DNA from: an uncultured Roseibium sp.
GTDB lineage: Bacteria > Pseudomonadota > Alphaproteobacteria > Rhizobiales > Stappiaceae
NCBI RefSeq assembly: GCF_947494555.1
Contig: NZ_CANLVF010000005.1
Coordinates: 186,001 to 250,000, forward strand
DNA: 64,000 bases
Reading direction: 5' to 3'
Under the pieces are notes generated by a model. The model worked only from the letters and a program-made list of their open reading frames with translations, did no database searches and was not told the DNA's origin. Below, piece after piece: positions 26,982 through 36,496 of the stretch. Position numbers and translations under genes: made by a program. The first letter of the stretch is position 1; every line of letters begins with the position of its first letter.

Positions 26982-27515
26982 CTAGTTCCCGTCGCCTTCG
27001 AAGTCACGCTGCAATTCGCGAACCATGCCGAAAAAGCGACGCATCGCGCTTTCAGTGAATGTGAGCATGCGTTCCAGCTCCTCGTCTTCCTCTGTCCATT
27101 TCGAGGTTTGATCTCCACCGCCACTGCCTTCGCCCGGCTGCTTCAAGACCGAGCCAGGTGATTTTGGTCTTTTTTCACCCTCAGTGCTCTCGAACTGCTC
27201 AAGTTCCGCCGTCAGACGGTCAACTTCCGCGGCGAGCTCGTTTATCTCGGCGAGATAAGCTTCTTCCGCAAGCGGAACAGGATTGCATCGCCAGGACGCG
27301 TTTTGCTCAAGACAGATCGCAATGGTGCCGTTCTGCCTGTCGACCCTGAGAATGTCGCCATCGGCTTCCACCAGCGAATAGCGATTCGGCTGGCCCTCCG
27401 TCACTGCGTCAGCATCTTCCGACGAGATTTCAGACTGTGCCTGTACGGCGGCTGCAGACATTGCAACGGTTGCCGCACCAACAAAAAGGAAGAAGCAAAA
27501 CTTGCGCATCGGCAT
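26982..27515 (-). CDS. Secreted coiled-coil protein of unknown function
   Basis: A 177-residue protein with a clear signal peptide (MPMRKFCFFLFVGAATVAMS, then an AQA cleavage site near residue 27). It contains a short domain with two cysteines (ICLEQNASWRCNPVP), a coiled-coil segment of alternating leucines and glutamates (EINELAAEVDRLTAELEQF), a low-complexity linker rich in Gly, Pro and Lys, and a charged C-terminal helix (RRFFGMVRELQRDFEGD). I cannot assign a function. GGAGATAG precedes the ATG. It is convergent with the thioesterase-like gene. Confidence 0.7.
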   Translation of the reverse strand: MPMRKFCFFLFVGAATVAMSAAAVQAQSEISSEDADAVTEGQPNRYSLVEADGDILRVDRQNGTIAICLEQNASWRCNPVPLAEEAYLAEINELAAEVDRLTAELEQFESTEGEKRPKSPGSVLKQPGEGSGGGDQTSKWTEEDEELERMLTFTESAMRRFFGMVRELQRDFEGDGN

Positions 27516-27639
27516 CGACTATCTCCGCATATCAAATGCCGTCGTGGATTGGCATCCGGCATAAATTGAAACACTGAGTTGCCACAAATCCATGGCCAAA
27601 GCACGACAAACACAGATTTCCGCAATCAGCGTTGTGACG

Positions 27640-29304
27640 TCATTGAGCAGCGCGGTCCTTTGAAGGCAGCAGCGCCTCGAGAACTTCGATGCGGTCAGCT
27701 TCCCCTGTAGGCTTGTCCCAGCGCAGCCTTGAAATCCGGGGAAAACGCATGGCGACCCCTGACTTATGACGTGTCGAACGGTTCAGGCCTTCAAAGGCGA
27801 CCTCCAGAACCAACCCCTCCTCCATGCCATGCTTGACCTCCCTCACGGGTCCAAACCTGTTGATGGTGTTGTTGCGAACGAATTTGTCGATCTGGCGTAG
27901 TTCCTCATCGGTGAAACCGAAATATGCCTTGCCAACCGGCACAAGCTCTTCTCCCGCCTCCCCGGTTCGCCAAACGCCGAATGTATAGTCGGAATAATAG
28001 GACGACCTTTTGCCGTGCCCGCGCTGGGCGTACATGAGCACTGCGTCGATCAAAAACGGTTCCCGTTTCCACTTGAACCACAAGCCTCTCGGACGTCCGC
28101 TCACATAGGCCGCATCGCGTCGCTTCAGCATCAGACCTTCTACGGCTTCGGCGTCGGCCGTATTTAGAAGCGCTTGAGGCTCGGCGCGCGCTGCAGCGAT
28201 TTGGTCCCAGTCCTCGGCTTGCAGCATCGGGGAAAGGTCGATTGACGGTATCGCCAGCGACGTCACCAGTGCCTCCAGCATCTTGCGTCGCTCCATGAAC
28301 GGCAACTCACGCAAGTCTTCACCGTCCAAATGAAGCAAGTCGTATGCTCTGATTGCCGCCGGATAGTCCCGGATGAGTTTTGGGCCGGCCGTCTTGCGAT
28401 TGAGGCGTTTTTGCAAATCGGAAAACGGTCTGACCCTGCCCTTAGAAACAATCAGAAGTTCCCCGTCTATACAGGCATCGAACTCCAGCAGGTCGACGAT
28501 GTCGGGAAATGCCCTGGAAATGTCTTCTCCCGTGCGACTGTAGAGACGCCGGACGATTTCGCCATCGGATGCAAATCCCGACGCAGCCTGCACGCGGATC
28601 CCGTCCCATTTCCATTCAATTGCAAAGTCTTTCGCCTCGAGCTGGGCCATGTCGCGTTCTTCGTCCAGCGGGTGCGCCAGCATGACGGGCCGGAAGGGCG
28701 CTGGATCCGTGTTGTCCGGGCGCTCCCCTTTGCCCTCTGCCCACGCAAACAACGCCTGGTAGGGCGGTTCAAGGCCGTGCCAGACTTCCTCGACCTGAGC
28801 AACATCAAGCTCGCCCAGCCGAGCAACCGATGTTTTTGCGAGCCGCGCCGAAACGCCGACACGCAAACCTCCTGTAACCAGCTTCAAGAGAGCCCAGCGA
28901 CCGGTCTCGTCGAGATGGTCCAGCCACGCCGTCAGCAGTCTCGGGACATCGGTTCTTCCAGCAACTTGCAGTTTGGCGACAACGTCTGTCAATGTCGGAG
29001 CTTCAATCCGTTCGTCTTCGCCCCGACCGTCGGCCTCCGGCCACATAAGGGCGATTGTCTCAGACAGATCACCGACAAAATCGTAGGAGAGCGCGAACAG
29101 CTGGGGGTCCGTCCGCTCGCTGATTAATGAGCGCAGGAGAGCCGGTTTTGCGTTCTTGAAACTCAGTCCGCCGGTGAGCGCCGCCAATGTGTAGCCGCGT
29201 TCGGGATCTGCTGTATCCTGAAAATAACGGACCAGCAAAGCTTCCTTGGCAAGACGCCGCGGTTCGAGGGAAAGCCTGTCGAGAAGTTGGGAAAACGCAC
29301 GCAT
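27640..29304 (-). CDS. ATP-dependent DNA ligase of the ligase-associated repair module
   Basis: A 554-residue bacterial ATP-dependent DNA ligase. The N-terminal DNA-binding domain starts with MRAFSQLLDRL and includes RYFQDTADPERGYTLAALTG; the nucleotidyl-transfer lysine is Lys232 in WKWDGIRV, with downstream motifs CIDGELL, EGLMLKRRDAAY and WFKWKREP, and a C-terminal OB fold. This is the family encoded with an exonuclease, a DEXH helicase and PdeM (TIGR04120-04123), here found at 36497-40889. The canonical start is at 29304, but a strong terminator hairpin ends just upstream and there is no ribosome binding site, so expression is unusual. Confidence 0.9.
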   Translation of the reverse strand: MRAFSQLLDRLSLEPRRLAKEALLVRYFQDTADPERGYTLAALTGGLSFKNAKPALLRSLISERTDPQLFALSYDFVGDLSETIALMWPEADGRGEDERIEAPTLTDVVAKLQVAGRTDVPRLLTAWLDHLDETGRWALLKLVTGGLRVGVSARLAKTSVARLGELDVAQVEEVWHGLEPPYQALFAWAEGKGERPDNTDPAPFRPVMLAHPLDEERDMAQLEAKDFAIEWKWDGIRVQAASGFASDGEIVRRLYSRTGEDISRAFPDIVDLLEFDACIDGELLIVSKGRVRPFSDLQKRLNRKTAGPKLIRDYPAAIRAYDLLHLDGEDLRELPFMERRKMLEALVTSLAIPSIDLSPMLQAEDWDQIAAARAEPQALLNTADAEAVEGLMLKRRDAAYVSGRPRGLWFKWKREPFLIDAVLMYAQRGHGKRSSYYSDYTFGVWRTGEAGEELVPVGKAYFGFTDEELRQIDKFVRNNTINRFGPVREVKHGMEEGLVLEVAFEGLNRSTRHKSGVAMRFPRISRLRWDKPTGEADRIEVLEALLPSKDRAAQ

Positions 29305-29309
29305 GTTCT

Positions 29310-29351
29310 AAAAAAAGCCGGGAAAGACTGGAGGGGCAAGTCTTTCCCGGC
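29310..29351 (-). terminator. Strong terminator between MCP and ligase genes
   Basis: Read on the minus strand, a perfect 13-bp stem (GCCGGGAAAGACT ... AGTCTTTCCCGGC, genome 29317-29329 and 29339-29351) with a nine-base loop is followed by seven Ts. It ends the chemoreceptor transcript. The T-run stops at 29310, five bases before the ligase ATG at 29304, which is very unusual. Confidence 0.92.
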
Positions 29352-29391
29352 AAAATGTGCGTCTGCCTGACGATGTCAAGGCATCCGCACG

Positions 29392-31713
29392 TCAGGCAGC
29401 TGCGTGGTGCAGCATTTCATTCGAACGGTATTTAAGACCAACCGTCCCGTCTTTGACCCATCTGATTTCCATCGGGAACCGGTCACCAGACTGATCTTCA
29501 TAGATCACTTCCATTCCAACGACGGCGCCGTCGAACTCTGTCACGCCGATGCCGCCTTCAGAGCTGTTGACCAGATTGGCCTGGAATTCGCGGCCATCAG
29601 CACCCATCAGTTTTACTCCCTGGCCGGTTTCCTGCGTGCGAGACGCTCTCCGCCGTTCCTCGACATCGTGCGCCATGTCCTCCAGGAACCCTTCAATACC
29701 GGCGGCCATCTTGTCCGCAACTTCCTTTACCTCGCTGGAGATGGTGTCGACGGTCTCGGCCTCACCCGCCGTCGCCTGGATGGCCTCGTCAACGCTCTCC
29801 GCGCTGCTGACGGCGTTTCCGGTTTCGCTAGCCGCCATCGTGATGCTCTGCGAAATCTCCTGTGTGGCGACGCTCTGTTCACCGACGGCAGTCGTGATGG
29901 CGCCGGTGACTTCGCTGATCATTTCGATGGACCCTGAGATCTTGCGAATGGAGCCAACGGCTTCGTCAGTGAGCCCCTGGACGGAGGCAATCTGATTGGA
30001 AATCTCCTCCGTTGCTTTCGCCGTCTGGGTTGAAAGCTCCTTCACTTCAGCGGCAACGACAGCAAAGCCCTTTCCGGCCTCGCCCGCTCTTGCAGCTTCG
30101 ATCGTTGCATTGAGCGCAAGAAGATTTGTCTGTTCCGCGATGGCGCGGATCATTTCAACGACTGTGCCGATTTTCTCGACCGCGTCGGCCAGGCTGGAAA
30201 CGTTGCCATCCGTTCTGTGGGCGATTTCAGTTGCGTCATCGATGACACCATTGGCCCTGTCGGCCTGGTTCATGATTTCCTGGATCGCGGCGGACATTTC
30301 TTCTGCGGCGGCTGCCACGGTCTGAACATTGTTCGAAGACGATGTCGAGGCGTCCCGGGCCTGCCCGGCTGCACCGGACGCTTCCTTTGAAATAGTGCGT
30401 ACGCGGGCAGCGATATCTGTCATGGAAGCGGTTTTTTCGTGAACCTCCCCTGACACGCTTTCCATCAGAACCCTGAATTTGTTGATCAGGTTCTCAACGT
30501 GGTTCTGGCGCATGCGCTCGCGGTCACGCTCTTTTGCGGCATCGACTTCAAGCTTCTGACGGATGCGAGCGTTTTCCTGAAATATCAGACCCGCGCGTGC
30601 CAGATCCCCGACGGCGTCGGTTCTGTCGGCGTACGGCATCTGGAAATCCAGGTCGCCTTCGGACACCTTTACGAGGTTCCCGGTCAGGTTCGCAAGCAGC
30701 CTGTTGATACTGCGCAGCTGCCAGACACAGATGAGGAGGGTTACCAGAACCACGCCGACCGTTTCTGCAAGCACATAGTTCAGATGGGTATTTGCGGCAT
30801 TGGCGAGTTCCTGCGCTCTTGCCTCCGCTGCCTTCAGCATGCCAATGGAGGCCTCACGGATCAGGTTCAATCGCTCGGTCGCCTTGCCGAACCAGACCGA
30901 TCCTTCAATTCCCTGACCATCGCCTGTTTCGGGGAGTGTGCGAAGAACCTTGCGCCATTCCATCACCTGATCGACGCTCGCTCCGGAAACGACTTGATTG
31001 TAAGCCTCTATTTCCTCAGGGGTCGCGATCCGCTTGAAGTTATTCAAGAACGCTGTTTCCACGGACAAGCGGTCGAAATAGGCCATGAACCGTTCCTTCG
31101 GAACTTCGCCGCTATCTGCAACAATTGTGAACAGCTGAGCCCCGATCGCGCGTTCAAGCCCCCCAGCCTCGATGGCTTCAGTCAGCAGGAGAAAAGGCGT
31201 CATCTGCTCGGCATAGATCTGATCAGCACTGGCTGTCTGTGCCGCATGTGCGATGGTGATCAAGTCGCGTATCTTGCCGGAATAAAATGCAAGGTTTGTC
31301 TTGCCAGCGACGGATTGGCCGTCAATCCCATTTCTGTGCGTTGCGAGCTCATTCAGACCATCGACGGTCGCATTGATTTCCTCAAGCAGTTTTGTGTTGC
31401 GGATTTCAAGACCCACAACGGTCTCTCGCAGGTCCGTGAGTGCCGTATCGGTTTCCACCCGTTGTTTTGCGAGAAGTTCCTTTGGTCCGGCGGCGAACCC
31501 GGACGCGAGAAGCACAGCTGTTCTCCCGCGTTCCTTTTGCAGCTCATGCAGAACCGCTTCGGATTTTTCCGCAACCAATGCAGTCGGATAGATGTCAGAA
31601 GCGGCTTTGCTCTCGTTCAAAGCTTCGTTCAGCGCGATCAGGCTCGCGACACCGTATGCCAGCAACGGCACAATTGCCAAAAGGGCAATTTGAACGCGGA
31701 TTGATTTCAACAT
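29392..31713 (-). CDS. Methyl-accepting chemotaxis protein, NIT-like sensor and PilZ tail
   Basis: A 773-residue chemoreceptor: membrane helix near 5-28, a long helical periplasmic domain with features of the nitrate/nitrite-sensing (NIT) family (LHELQKERGRTAVLLASG near 55-75), second helix near 308-331, HAMP, and the signalling hairpin tip NLLALNATIEAARAGEAGKG with FAVVAAEVKEL. The last 80 residues form a PilZ domain, beginning with ERRRASRTQETGQGVKL and continuing ANLVNSSEGGIGV, which fits c-di-GMP binding (RRxxR, then N-S-GG). The nitrate ligand is not shown by the sequence. The gene ends before a strong terminator. The ATG is preceded by AAGGG. Confidence 0.88.
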   Translation of the reverse strand: MLKSIRVQIALLAIVPLLAYGVASLIALNEALNESKAASDIYPTALVAEKSEAVLHELQKERGRTAVLLASGFAAGPKELLAKQRVETDTALTDLRETVVGLEIRNTKLLEEINATVDGLNELATHRNGIDGQSVAGKTNLAFYSGKIRDLITIAHAAQTASADQIYAEQMTPFLLLTEAIEAGGLERAIGAQLFTIVADSGEVPKERFMAYFDRLSVETAFLNNFKRIATPEEIEAYNQVVSGASVDQVMEWRKVLRTLPETGDGQGIEGSVWFGKATERLNLIREASIGMLKAAEARAQELANAANTHLNYVLAETVGVVLVTLLICVWQLRSINRLLANLTGNLVKVSEGDLDFQMPYADRTDAVGDLARAGLIFQENARIRQKLEVDAAKERDRERMRQNHVENLINKFRVLMESVSGEVHEKTASMTDIAARVRTISKEASGAAGQARDASTSSSNNVQTVAAAAEEMSAAIQEIMNQADRANGVIDDATEIAHRTDGNVSSLADAVEKIGTVVEMIRAIAEQTNLLALNATIEAARAGEAGKGFAVVAAEVKELSTQTAKATEEISNQIASVQGLTDEAVGSIRKISGSIEMISEVTGAITTAVGEQSVATQEISQSITMAASETGNAVSSAESVDEAIQATAGEAETVDTISSEVKEVADKMAAGIEGFLEDMAHDVEERRRASRTQETGQGVKLMGADGREFQANLVNSSEGGIGVTEFDGAVVGMEVIYEDQSGDRFPMEIRWVKDGTVGLKYRSNEMLHHAAA

Positions 31714-32018
31714 GGAACACCCTTCTTGCGCGAAATTTTTGCAATCTAGAGGCGAGTAAAGTTAAGAAAATCATTAAATTTGGCGCAATATGGCCTACAA
31801 TAAACTACTCTAGGTATAAATTTTGGTTGTACGGACGATCTGCCGCCGATGCCATTGGCAGCATTGCGGATGCTAACAAATTCTTCAAATGGGAATGCAG
31901 TGGACGGCTCGGTGATTCGACGCTATAAGCCGCCCGATATAGGTCCGCTTGATGTTCGGACCCGTCCGGTAGACTGCTGGTTGGCATGCAGATGATCCGG
32001 AGCAGTTGAAAGATCTCT
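31714..32018. other. Intergenic region between MCP and DEAD-box helicase
   Basis: Roughly 305 bp of AT-rich DNA (31730-31830) followed by more GC-rich leader. It holds two divergent promoters; the leader of the helicase gene is long. I see no gene, tRNA or riboswitch fold that I can support. Confidence 0.4.
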
Positions 32019-34091
32019 ATGACTGATTTCACGTCTCTCGCCCCGGCCCTGTCGGCCGCGCTGGCGAAACGGGGCTATGAGAGCCTCACTCCTGTGCAGG
32101 AAAGCGTCCTGAATGACGCACCGCCGGAAGCCGATCTGCTTGTTTCGGCGCAGACAGGTTCCGGCAAAACCGTTGCCTTCGGCCTTGCCCTGGCACCCAC
32201 GATCCTCGGCGAAGAGGAGCAGCTCGGCAAGGCTACTGCCCCAATTGCCCTGGCGATCGCACCGACGCGCGAGCTGGCTTTGCAGGTCAAGGAAGAACTG
32301 GCCTGGCTTTACGAGGAAGCGGGTGCGGTAACGGCCTCTTGCGTCGGTGGCATGGACCCACGGACCGAACGTCGCCAGCTGGAGCGCGGCGCGCATATCG
32401 TTGTCGGAACACCCGGCCGCCTGCGGGATCACATCGAGCGCGGTGCGCTGGATCTGTCCGGCCTCAGTGCTGTTGTCCTCGATGAGGCCGACGAAATGCT
32501 CGATATGGGCTTTCGCGAGGATCTGGAATTTATTCTGGATGCGGCACCTCAGGAACGTCGCACGCTGATGTTTTCCGCTACAGTCCCCAAGCCGATCGCG
32601 GAACTGGCCAAGAGGTTTCAAAAGGACGCGGTGCGTCTGTCGACAATCAACGCCCGCGAACAGCATGGTGACATCGATTATGTCGCGCATCCCGTTGCAC
32701 CGAACGAGCGTGAGAACGCAATCATCAATGTGCTGCGGCTGCACGAGGCGGAAAAGGCAATCGTGTTCTGCTCCACCCGGGAAGCGGTCAGCAGGCTGAC
32801 ATCCCGGCTTGCGAACCGCGGGTTCTCCATCGTCTCGCTTTCGGGAGAACTCAGTCAGGAACAGCGTTCCAGCGCGCTTGCGGCGATGAAAGACGGTCGC
32901 GCCCGGGTCTGTGTGGCGACCGACGTCGCCGCGCGCGGAATCGATCTTCCAAATCTGGATCTCGTCATTCATGCGGACCTGCCGACCGGCAAAGCAGCAC
33001 TTTTGCACAGGTCCGGTCGTACCGGCCGGGCCGGACGCAAGGGGACTTGCGTGCTCATGGTTCCCTTCCCGCGCCGCCGCCAGGCCGAACGGGTGCTGCA
33101 ATTTGCCAGTATCAAGGCGACCTGGACCGGTGCGCCCACCGCCGATCAAATCCGTGCAAAAGACAAGGAACGGCTTCTGGCCGACCCGGCGCTTTCCGTC
33201 GAACTTGAAGACGAAGACCGGGACATCGCGATGGAACTTCTTGCGCTTCACAGCCCTGAGCAACTGGCATCGGCATTTGTCAAACTGCGCCAGTTGCGCA
33301 TGCCCGCGCCTGAAGAGATTTCAGAACTTGACCAAACCTCGCTGCGCGGCCGTGACGCGGGCGCACGCGGTGGCCGCAGCGCGGAAATCACCGGCAAATT
33401 CGAAGATGGCATCTGGTTTTCACTGTCCCTGGGGCATCGGCAGCGGGCAGAACCCCGCTGGATTCTGCCGATGATCTGCCGGGCTGGCCATGTCACCAAG
33501 AAGGAAGTAGGCGCAATCAAGATCTTCCAGAACCAGCTTTACTTCGAGATTGCGGGCAGCCACGGCAAACGGTTTACCGACGTGATCAAACGCGAAGGTT
33601 CCGGTGAAGAGAACGTGGAGATCACATTGCTGGACGCGCGTGGCGGCAAGATTCCCTCACCGCCAAAGGAGGATGACAACCGCCGGACGCGAGGTGGAGC
33701 ACCAAAGCGCAGACCGCGCAGGGACGATGCTCCCGATTATGAAAACCTGGGACCGGAAGATACGCTGAAGTCCAACCGGCCGAAACGTGGACCAAAGGCT
33801 GACTTTGACGGCGGGCGCGGGAAAAAGCGACGCCGACATGGTGATGACGAGGCCAAGCCGCATCATCCCGCTTATGAGCCGCTCGACATGACTGCGCTTG
33901 CGCAAGGTTCCGAAGGCGAGAGTTCAAAAGCATCACGCCAGCCCAAGAGTGGTAAGCCGGGAGAAAGCGACCGCAAGCGCAAGCCGAAAGCAGTGGCTGC
34001 TTCCAAAGGAGCCCCGTCTCGCAAGAAAGCGCCCAAAAAGAACAAGCCTTCGCGCGCGGCGCGTAAAGCGGCGAAGGCGAAAGACACCTAA
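32019..34091 (+). CDS. DEAD-box RNA helicase with DbpA-like domain
   Basis: A 690-residue RNA helicase of the DeaD/DbpA class. Walker A AQTGSGKT has Lys50, the DEAD box is at 155-158, and there are an SAT motif, a helicase C domain with ARGID and HRSGRTGRAG, and a DbpA-type RNA-binding fold near 450-540 (ITGKFEDGIWFSLSLGHRQR). The last 130 residues are a low-complexity basic tail (Lys/Arg/Pro rich) probably binding RNA. This combination points to roles in ribosome assembly or cold adaptation. Full length; the ATG follows a weak AAAGAT site. Confidence 0.88.
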   Translation: MTDFTSLAPALSAALAKRGYESLTPVQESVLNDAPPEADLLVSAQTGSGKTVAFGLALAPTILGEEEQLGKATAPIALAIAPTRELALQVKEELAWLYEEAGAVTASCVGGMDPRTERRQLERGAHIVVGTPGRLRDHIERGALDLSGLSAVVLDEADEMLDMGFREDLEFILDAAPQERRTLMFSATVPKPIAELAKRFQKDAVRLSTINAREQHGDIDYVAHPVAPNERENAIINVLRLHEAEKAIVFCSTREAVSRLTSRLANRGFSIVSLSGELSQEQRSSALAAMKDGRARVCVATDVAARGIDLPNLDLVIHADLPTGKAALLHRSGRTGRAGRKGTCVLMVPFPRRRQAERVLQFASIKATWTGAPTADQIRAKDKERLLADPALSVELEDEDRDIAMELLALHSPEQLASAFVKLRQLRMPAPEEISELDQTSLRGRDAGARGGRSAEITGKFEDGIWFSLSLGHRQRAEPRWILPMICRAGHVTKKEVGAIKIFQNQLYFEIAGSHGKRFTDVIKREGSGEENVEITLLDARGGKIPSPPKEDDNRRTRGGAPKRRPRRDDAPDYENLGPEDTLKSNRPKRGPKADFDGGRGKKRRRHGDDEAKPHHPAYEPLDMTALAQGSEGESSKASRQPKSGKPGESDRKRKPKAVAASKGAPSRKKAPKKNKPSRAARKAAKAKDT

Positions 34092-34146
34092 GCCCCTAAC
34101 CTGTCCTCCAAAAGCAGTTACGCTCCCACTCAACAAACTGCTCCTG

Positions 34147-34173
34147 GTGTCCGCTGAAACAAACAGCGGACAC
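34147..34173. terminator. Hairpin between convergent genes
   Basis: GTGTCCGCTG (34147-34156) and CAGCGGACAC (34164-34173) form a 10-bp stem with a seven-base loop between the convergent helicase and MipA genes. Neither side has a long T-run, so it is a weak candidate terminator. Confidence 0.45.
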
Positions 34174-34204
34174 ATGAGGTTTGTGAAGCCGCATCGCGAC
34201 AACA

Positions 34205-35056
34205 TCAGAATGAAAATGAAATTCCGAGCCCGCCGGTAAACTGGTCCGCAGACCCCTCGTCCTTGACGATCGGACTGTCGGCGGCATCACCCAGAAGCCT
34301 TGAATAGGTGGCGCGGCCCACAATTCCCCATCGCTCGGTAACATTGAAACTTGCCGTCGCGCCTAAACTGACGTCCTTCAATCCGCCAGAAGCAGAGTAT
34401 TCCGCAAGACCGCTGCGCCGCGCACCGCCCCTGGTGACGCCGAAGTAGGTATCCATGTAGCTGTCATTGGCAAACCCGAGCGAAAGCTCGGTTCCAAGGC
34501 GCAATCGTTCGGTTGCCGCTATCGAATAAGATGCTCCAACAGACCCGCTGAAGCCGTCATGAACTCCTGACACGTCTGCCATGAGGTCCGCTGAAACTTC
34601 CAGAATGTCCGATTGCGCGAGAAGCGCATTGAACTGATAGGCGGCAAATCCCCCCACTTCGAACGCAGCGTCAATCTTGTCCAGCCGATCCACGACTTTG
34701 TTCACCGTGCCATCGCGGCCCATTTCATACGCAATGGAGGGCCCGAACTGAAACGCCGCGTCCGGCCGAATGTTCAAGGATGCCTCAGGACCTTCAAGTT
34801 CCAGACCGAGGCCGAACGCAGTGACGTTGAGATAAAGCAAAGGAACGGCCGCATATTCTGCTGCCCCGTCAAAATCCGGTTGGGCTCCTGCGCCCAGAAC
34901 GACGATCCCCTCAATCCAGCCGTCGTCATCGTCCTCAAATACACCGGGCTCGCTTTGCGGTGCAGGCACATCCGCAGCCGTTGCAGCCCCGGCCCAGCAA
35001 AACCAGAGGAGGAGCGACCAACTGCCCGCACATGTGGAATACCTGAAATTACGCAA
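34205..35056 (-). CDS. MipA/OmpV family outer membrane protein
   Basis: A 283-residue protein with an N-terminal signal sequence (SLLLWFCWAGAATAADVPAP, cleavage after ATA or AADV) and beta-barrel sequence ending in GGLGISFSF, a typical outer-membrane C-terminal strand. The family (MipA/OmpV) includes barrels that bind lytic transglycosylase complexes or act as porins. The start is the TTG at 35056, supported by GGAGG seven to eight bases upstream; no ATG fits. It is convergent with the DEAD-box helicase and divergent from a TetR gene. Confidence 0.85.
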   Translation of the reverse strand: MRNFRYSTCAGSWSLLLWFCWAGAATAADVPAPQSEPGVFEDDDDGWIEGIVVLGAGAQPDFDGAAEYAAVPLLYLNVTAFGLGLELEGPEASLNIRPDAAFQFGPSIAYEMGRDGTVNKVVDRLDKIDAAFEVGGFAAYQFNALLAQSDILEVSADLMADVSGVHDGFSGSVGASYSIAATERLRLGTELSLGFANDSYMDTYFGVTRGGARRSGLAEYSASGGLKDVSLGATASFNVTERWGIVGRATYSRLLGDAADSPIVKDEGSADQFTGGLGISFSF

Positions 35057-35329
35057 CTCTGTGACCTCCGTTCAAGTCAGGTTCTTGCCGCCGGCGCTCA
35101 GAGTTGGCCAACGGCAGGAGGACTTTGGCTGCGGTCGTGTTTTTTAGATACTCGCGTATGAAACGGGCATTTCAATCCGTTTTTGGGTATCTCTCGAACA
35201 CTTTAGTAATTGATTTTTATAGCGAAATTTCTTTCACATCCGCGAAGTGCAAATGAGAGCGACGAACCTGCTCGCGTTCCGGTCACATTTCTGTCCCATC
35301 TCGCCTGCTTTTTGGCGAGTGTTGCAAAA

Positions 35330-35980
35330 ATGAAGGATGTTTTCTTGCCCTTGCATGCGGAACCGCGCCAAAGGCGCCACCCGAAACAGCTGCGCTCCCG
35401 TCTCATGGTTGAAACGATCGTTGAAGCAGCCGGACAGGTTTTTATGGAAAGCGATTTTGAGGCTGCGAGCACAAACCAGATCGCAGAGCGTGCCGGTATA
35501 AGCATCGGATCGCTTTACCAGTATTTCCCGAACAAGGACGCCCTCATCCTGGCGGTGCAGAAACAGCATCACGACGAGGTTCTCAAGGTCGTCAGAACAA
35601 CCATGGAACGCACGCGAGAGCTCCCGCTGCAAGACGCAATCCGCGAGATAATAGGTGCAAACCTCGATATGCACCTGAAACAGCGTCGGCTCCATGCCGC
35701 GATCGAGGCGTGGATCCCCGCGCATTCCAAGCTGGTTGACCGGGCCGGTTTTCAAGAGGAAATGGCAGGCACGGTCATGACCTTTCTTTCACAAAAGCCG
35801 GAAGTCCCTCAAGGCGCGCACCTGCAAACAGCCGTTTTCGTGATCATGAATATGGTCAAATCGGTGATGCATGCGGCGGTTCAGGATTGCAATACCGTTC
35901 CGAACCGGGACCAGATTGTCGACAGACTAACGGTCGGGATCCTGGGGTGCCTTGCAGAACAATCGGGTGAACGCCTCTAA
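35330..35980 (+). CDS. TetR/AcrR family regulator
   Basis: A 216-residue TetR regulator. The helix-turn-helix is near residues 12-60 (LRSRLMVETIVEAAGQVF, then NQIAERAGISIGSLYQYFPN), and the remaining helices form a ligand-binding dimer domain. The frame is open to 35210, but the conserved domain begins soon after the ATG at 35330, so I use that start. It is divergent from the MipA gene and precedes an unrelated NTF2-like gene on the other strand; its targets are not visible. Confidence 0.85.
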   Translation: MKDVFLPLHAEPRQRRHPKQLRSRLMVETIVEAAGQVFMESDFEAASTNQIAERAGISIGSLYQYFPNKDALILAVQKQHHDEVLKVVRTTMERTRELPLQDAIREIIGANLDMHLKQRRLHAAIEAWIPAHSKLVDRAGFQEEMAGTVMTFLSQKPEVPQGAHLQTAVFVIMNMVKSVMHAAVQDCNTVPNRDQIVDRLTVGILGCLAEQSGERL

Positions 35981-36011
35981 TCGCCTCGCGTCAACCGCAG
36001 AAAACGCTTAC

Positions 36012-36455
36012 CTATTCGTTGACGATGGCGGCGATCACCCAATCCGAGCCGTCCTGGATCAGCTGATAGTGGCCGGTGAATTCCAAGACAGCTTCGCCAT
36101 CGGCGCTTTCCTGCGTCCAGTCGAGTGTCACGAGCGCGGACGAGCCGCTGACATGGCTTGAAACGACCTGAAAATCCGAGTGAGTAACGCCTTCTTTTTC
36201 GAGCGCTTTCAAAAGCGCTTCGATATTCTCGATCAGTTCTTCGTCGTCTGCAAAAACGTGGCCCTTTTCGTGCTGCCAGATGACCGCGGGCAGCGCGAAG
36301 CAATCGCAGATGCGGTCAATGTCATAGTCATTGAAACCAGCCTGATAGTCATCGAAAAGCTGGGCGATCGCCTCTTCGGCATCCCCGTTTGCGCCGGATC
36401 CCGACCCGTTCGTGTGACCGTTCCGGCTTTTCTCAATACCACCGTCGTCCGCCAT
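36012..36455 (-). CDS. NTF2/SnoaL-like protein
   Basis: A 147-residue protein with an NTF2-like fold: a helix (EEAIAQLFDDYQAGFNDYDID) and a strand-rich second half ending in VLEFTGHYQLIQDGSDWVIAAIV, which resembles DUF4440/SnoaL proteins. An extra N-terminal Gly/Asn-rich stretch of about 25 residues precedes it. No catalytic residue can be named. The gene lies 40 bp upstream of the exonuclease gene in the same direction (with the exonuclease start much further), so co-transcription with that gene is possible. Confidence 0.7.
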   Translation of the reverse strand: MADDGGIEKSRNGHTNGSGSGANGDAEEAIAQLFDDYQAGFNDYDIDRICDCFALPAVIWQHEKGHVFADDEELIENIEALLKALEKEGVTHSDFQVVSSHVSGSSALVTLDWTQESADGEAVLEFTGHYQLIQDGSDWVIAAIVNE

Positions 36456-36496
36456 GACCGCCTCCCCAGAGGACCCTTACAAACGCAGAGCTCAAT

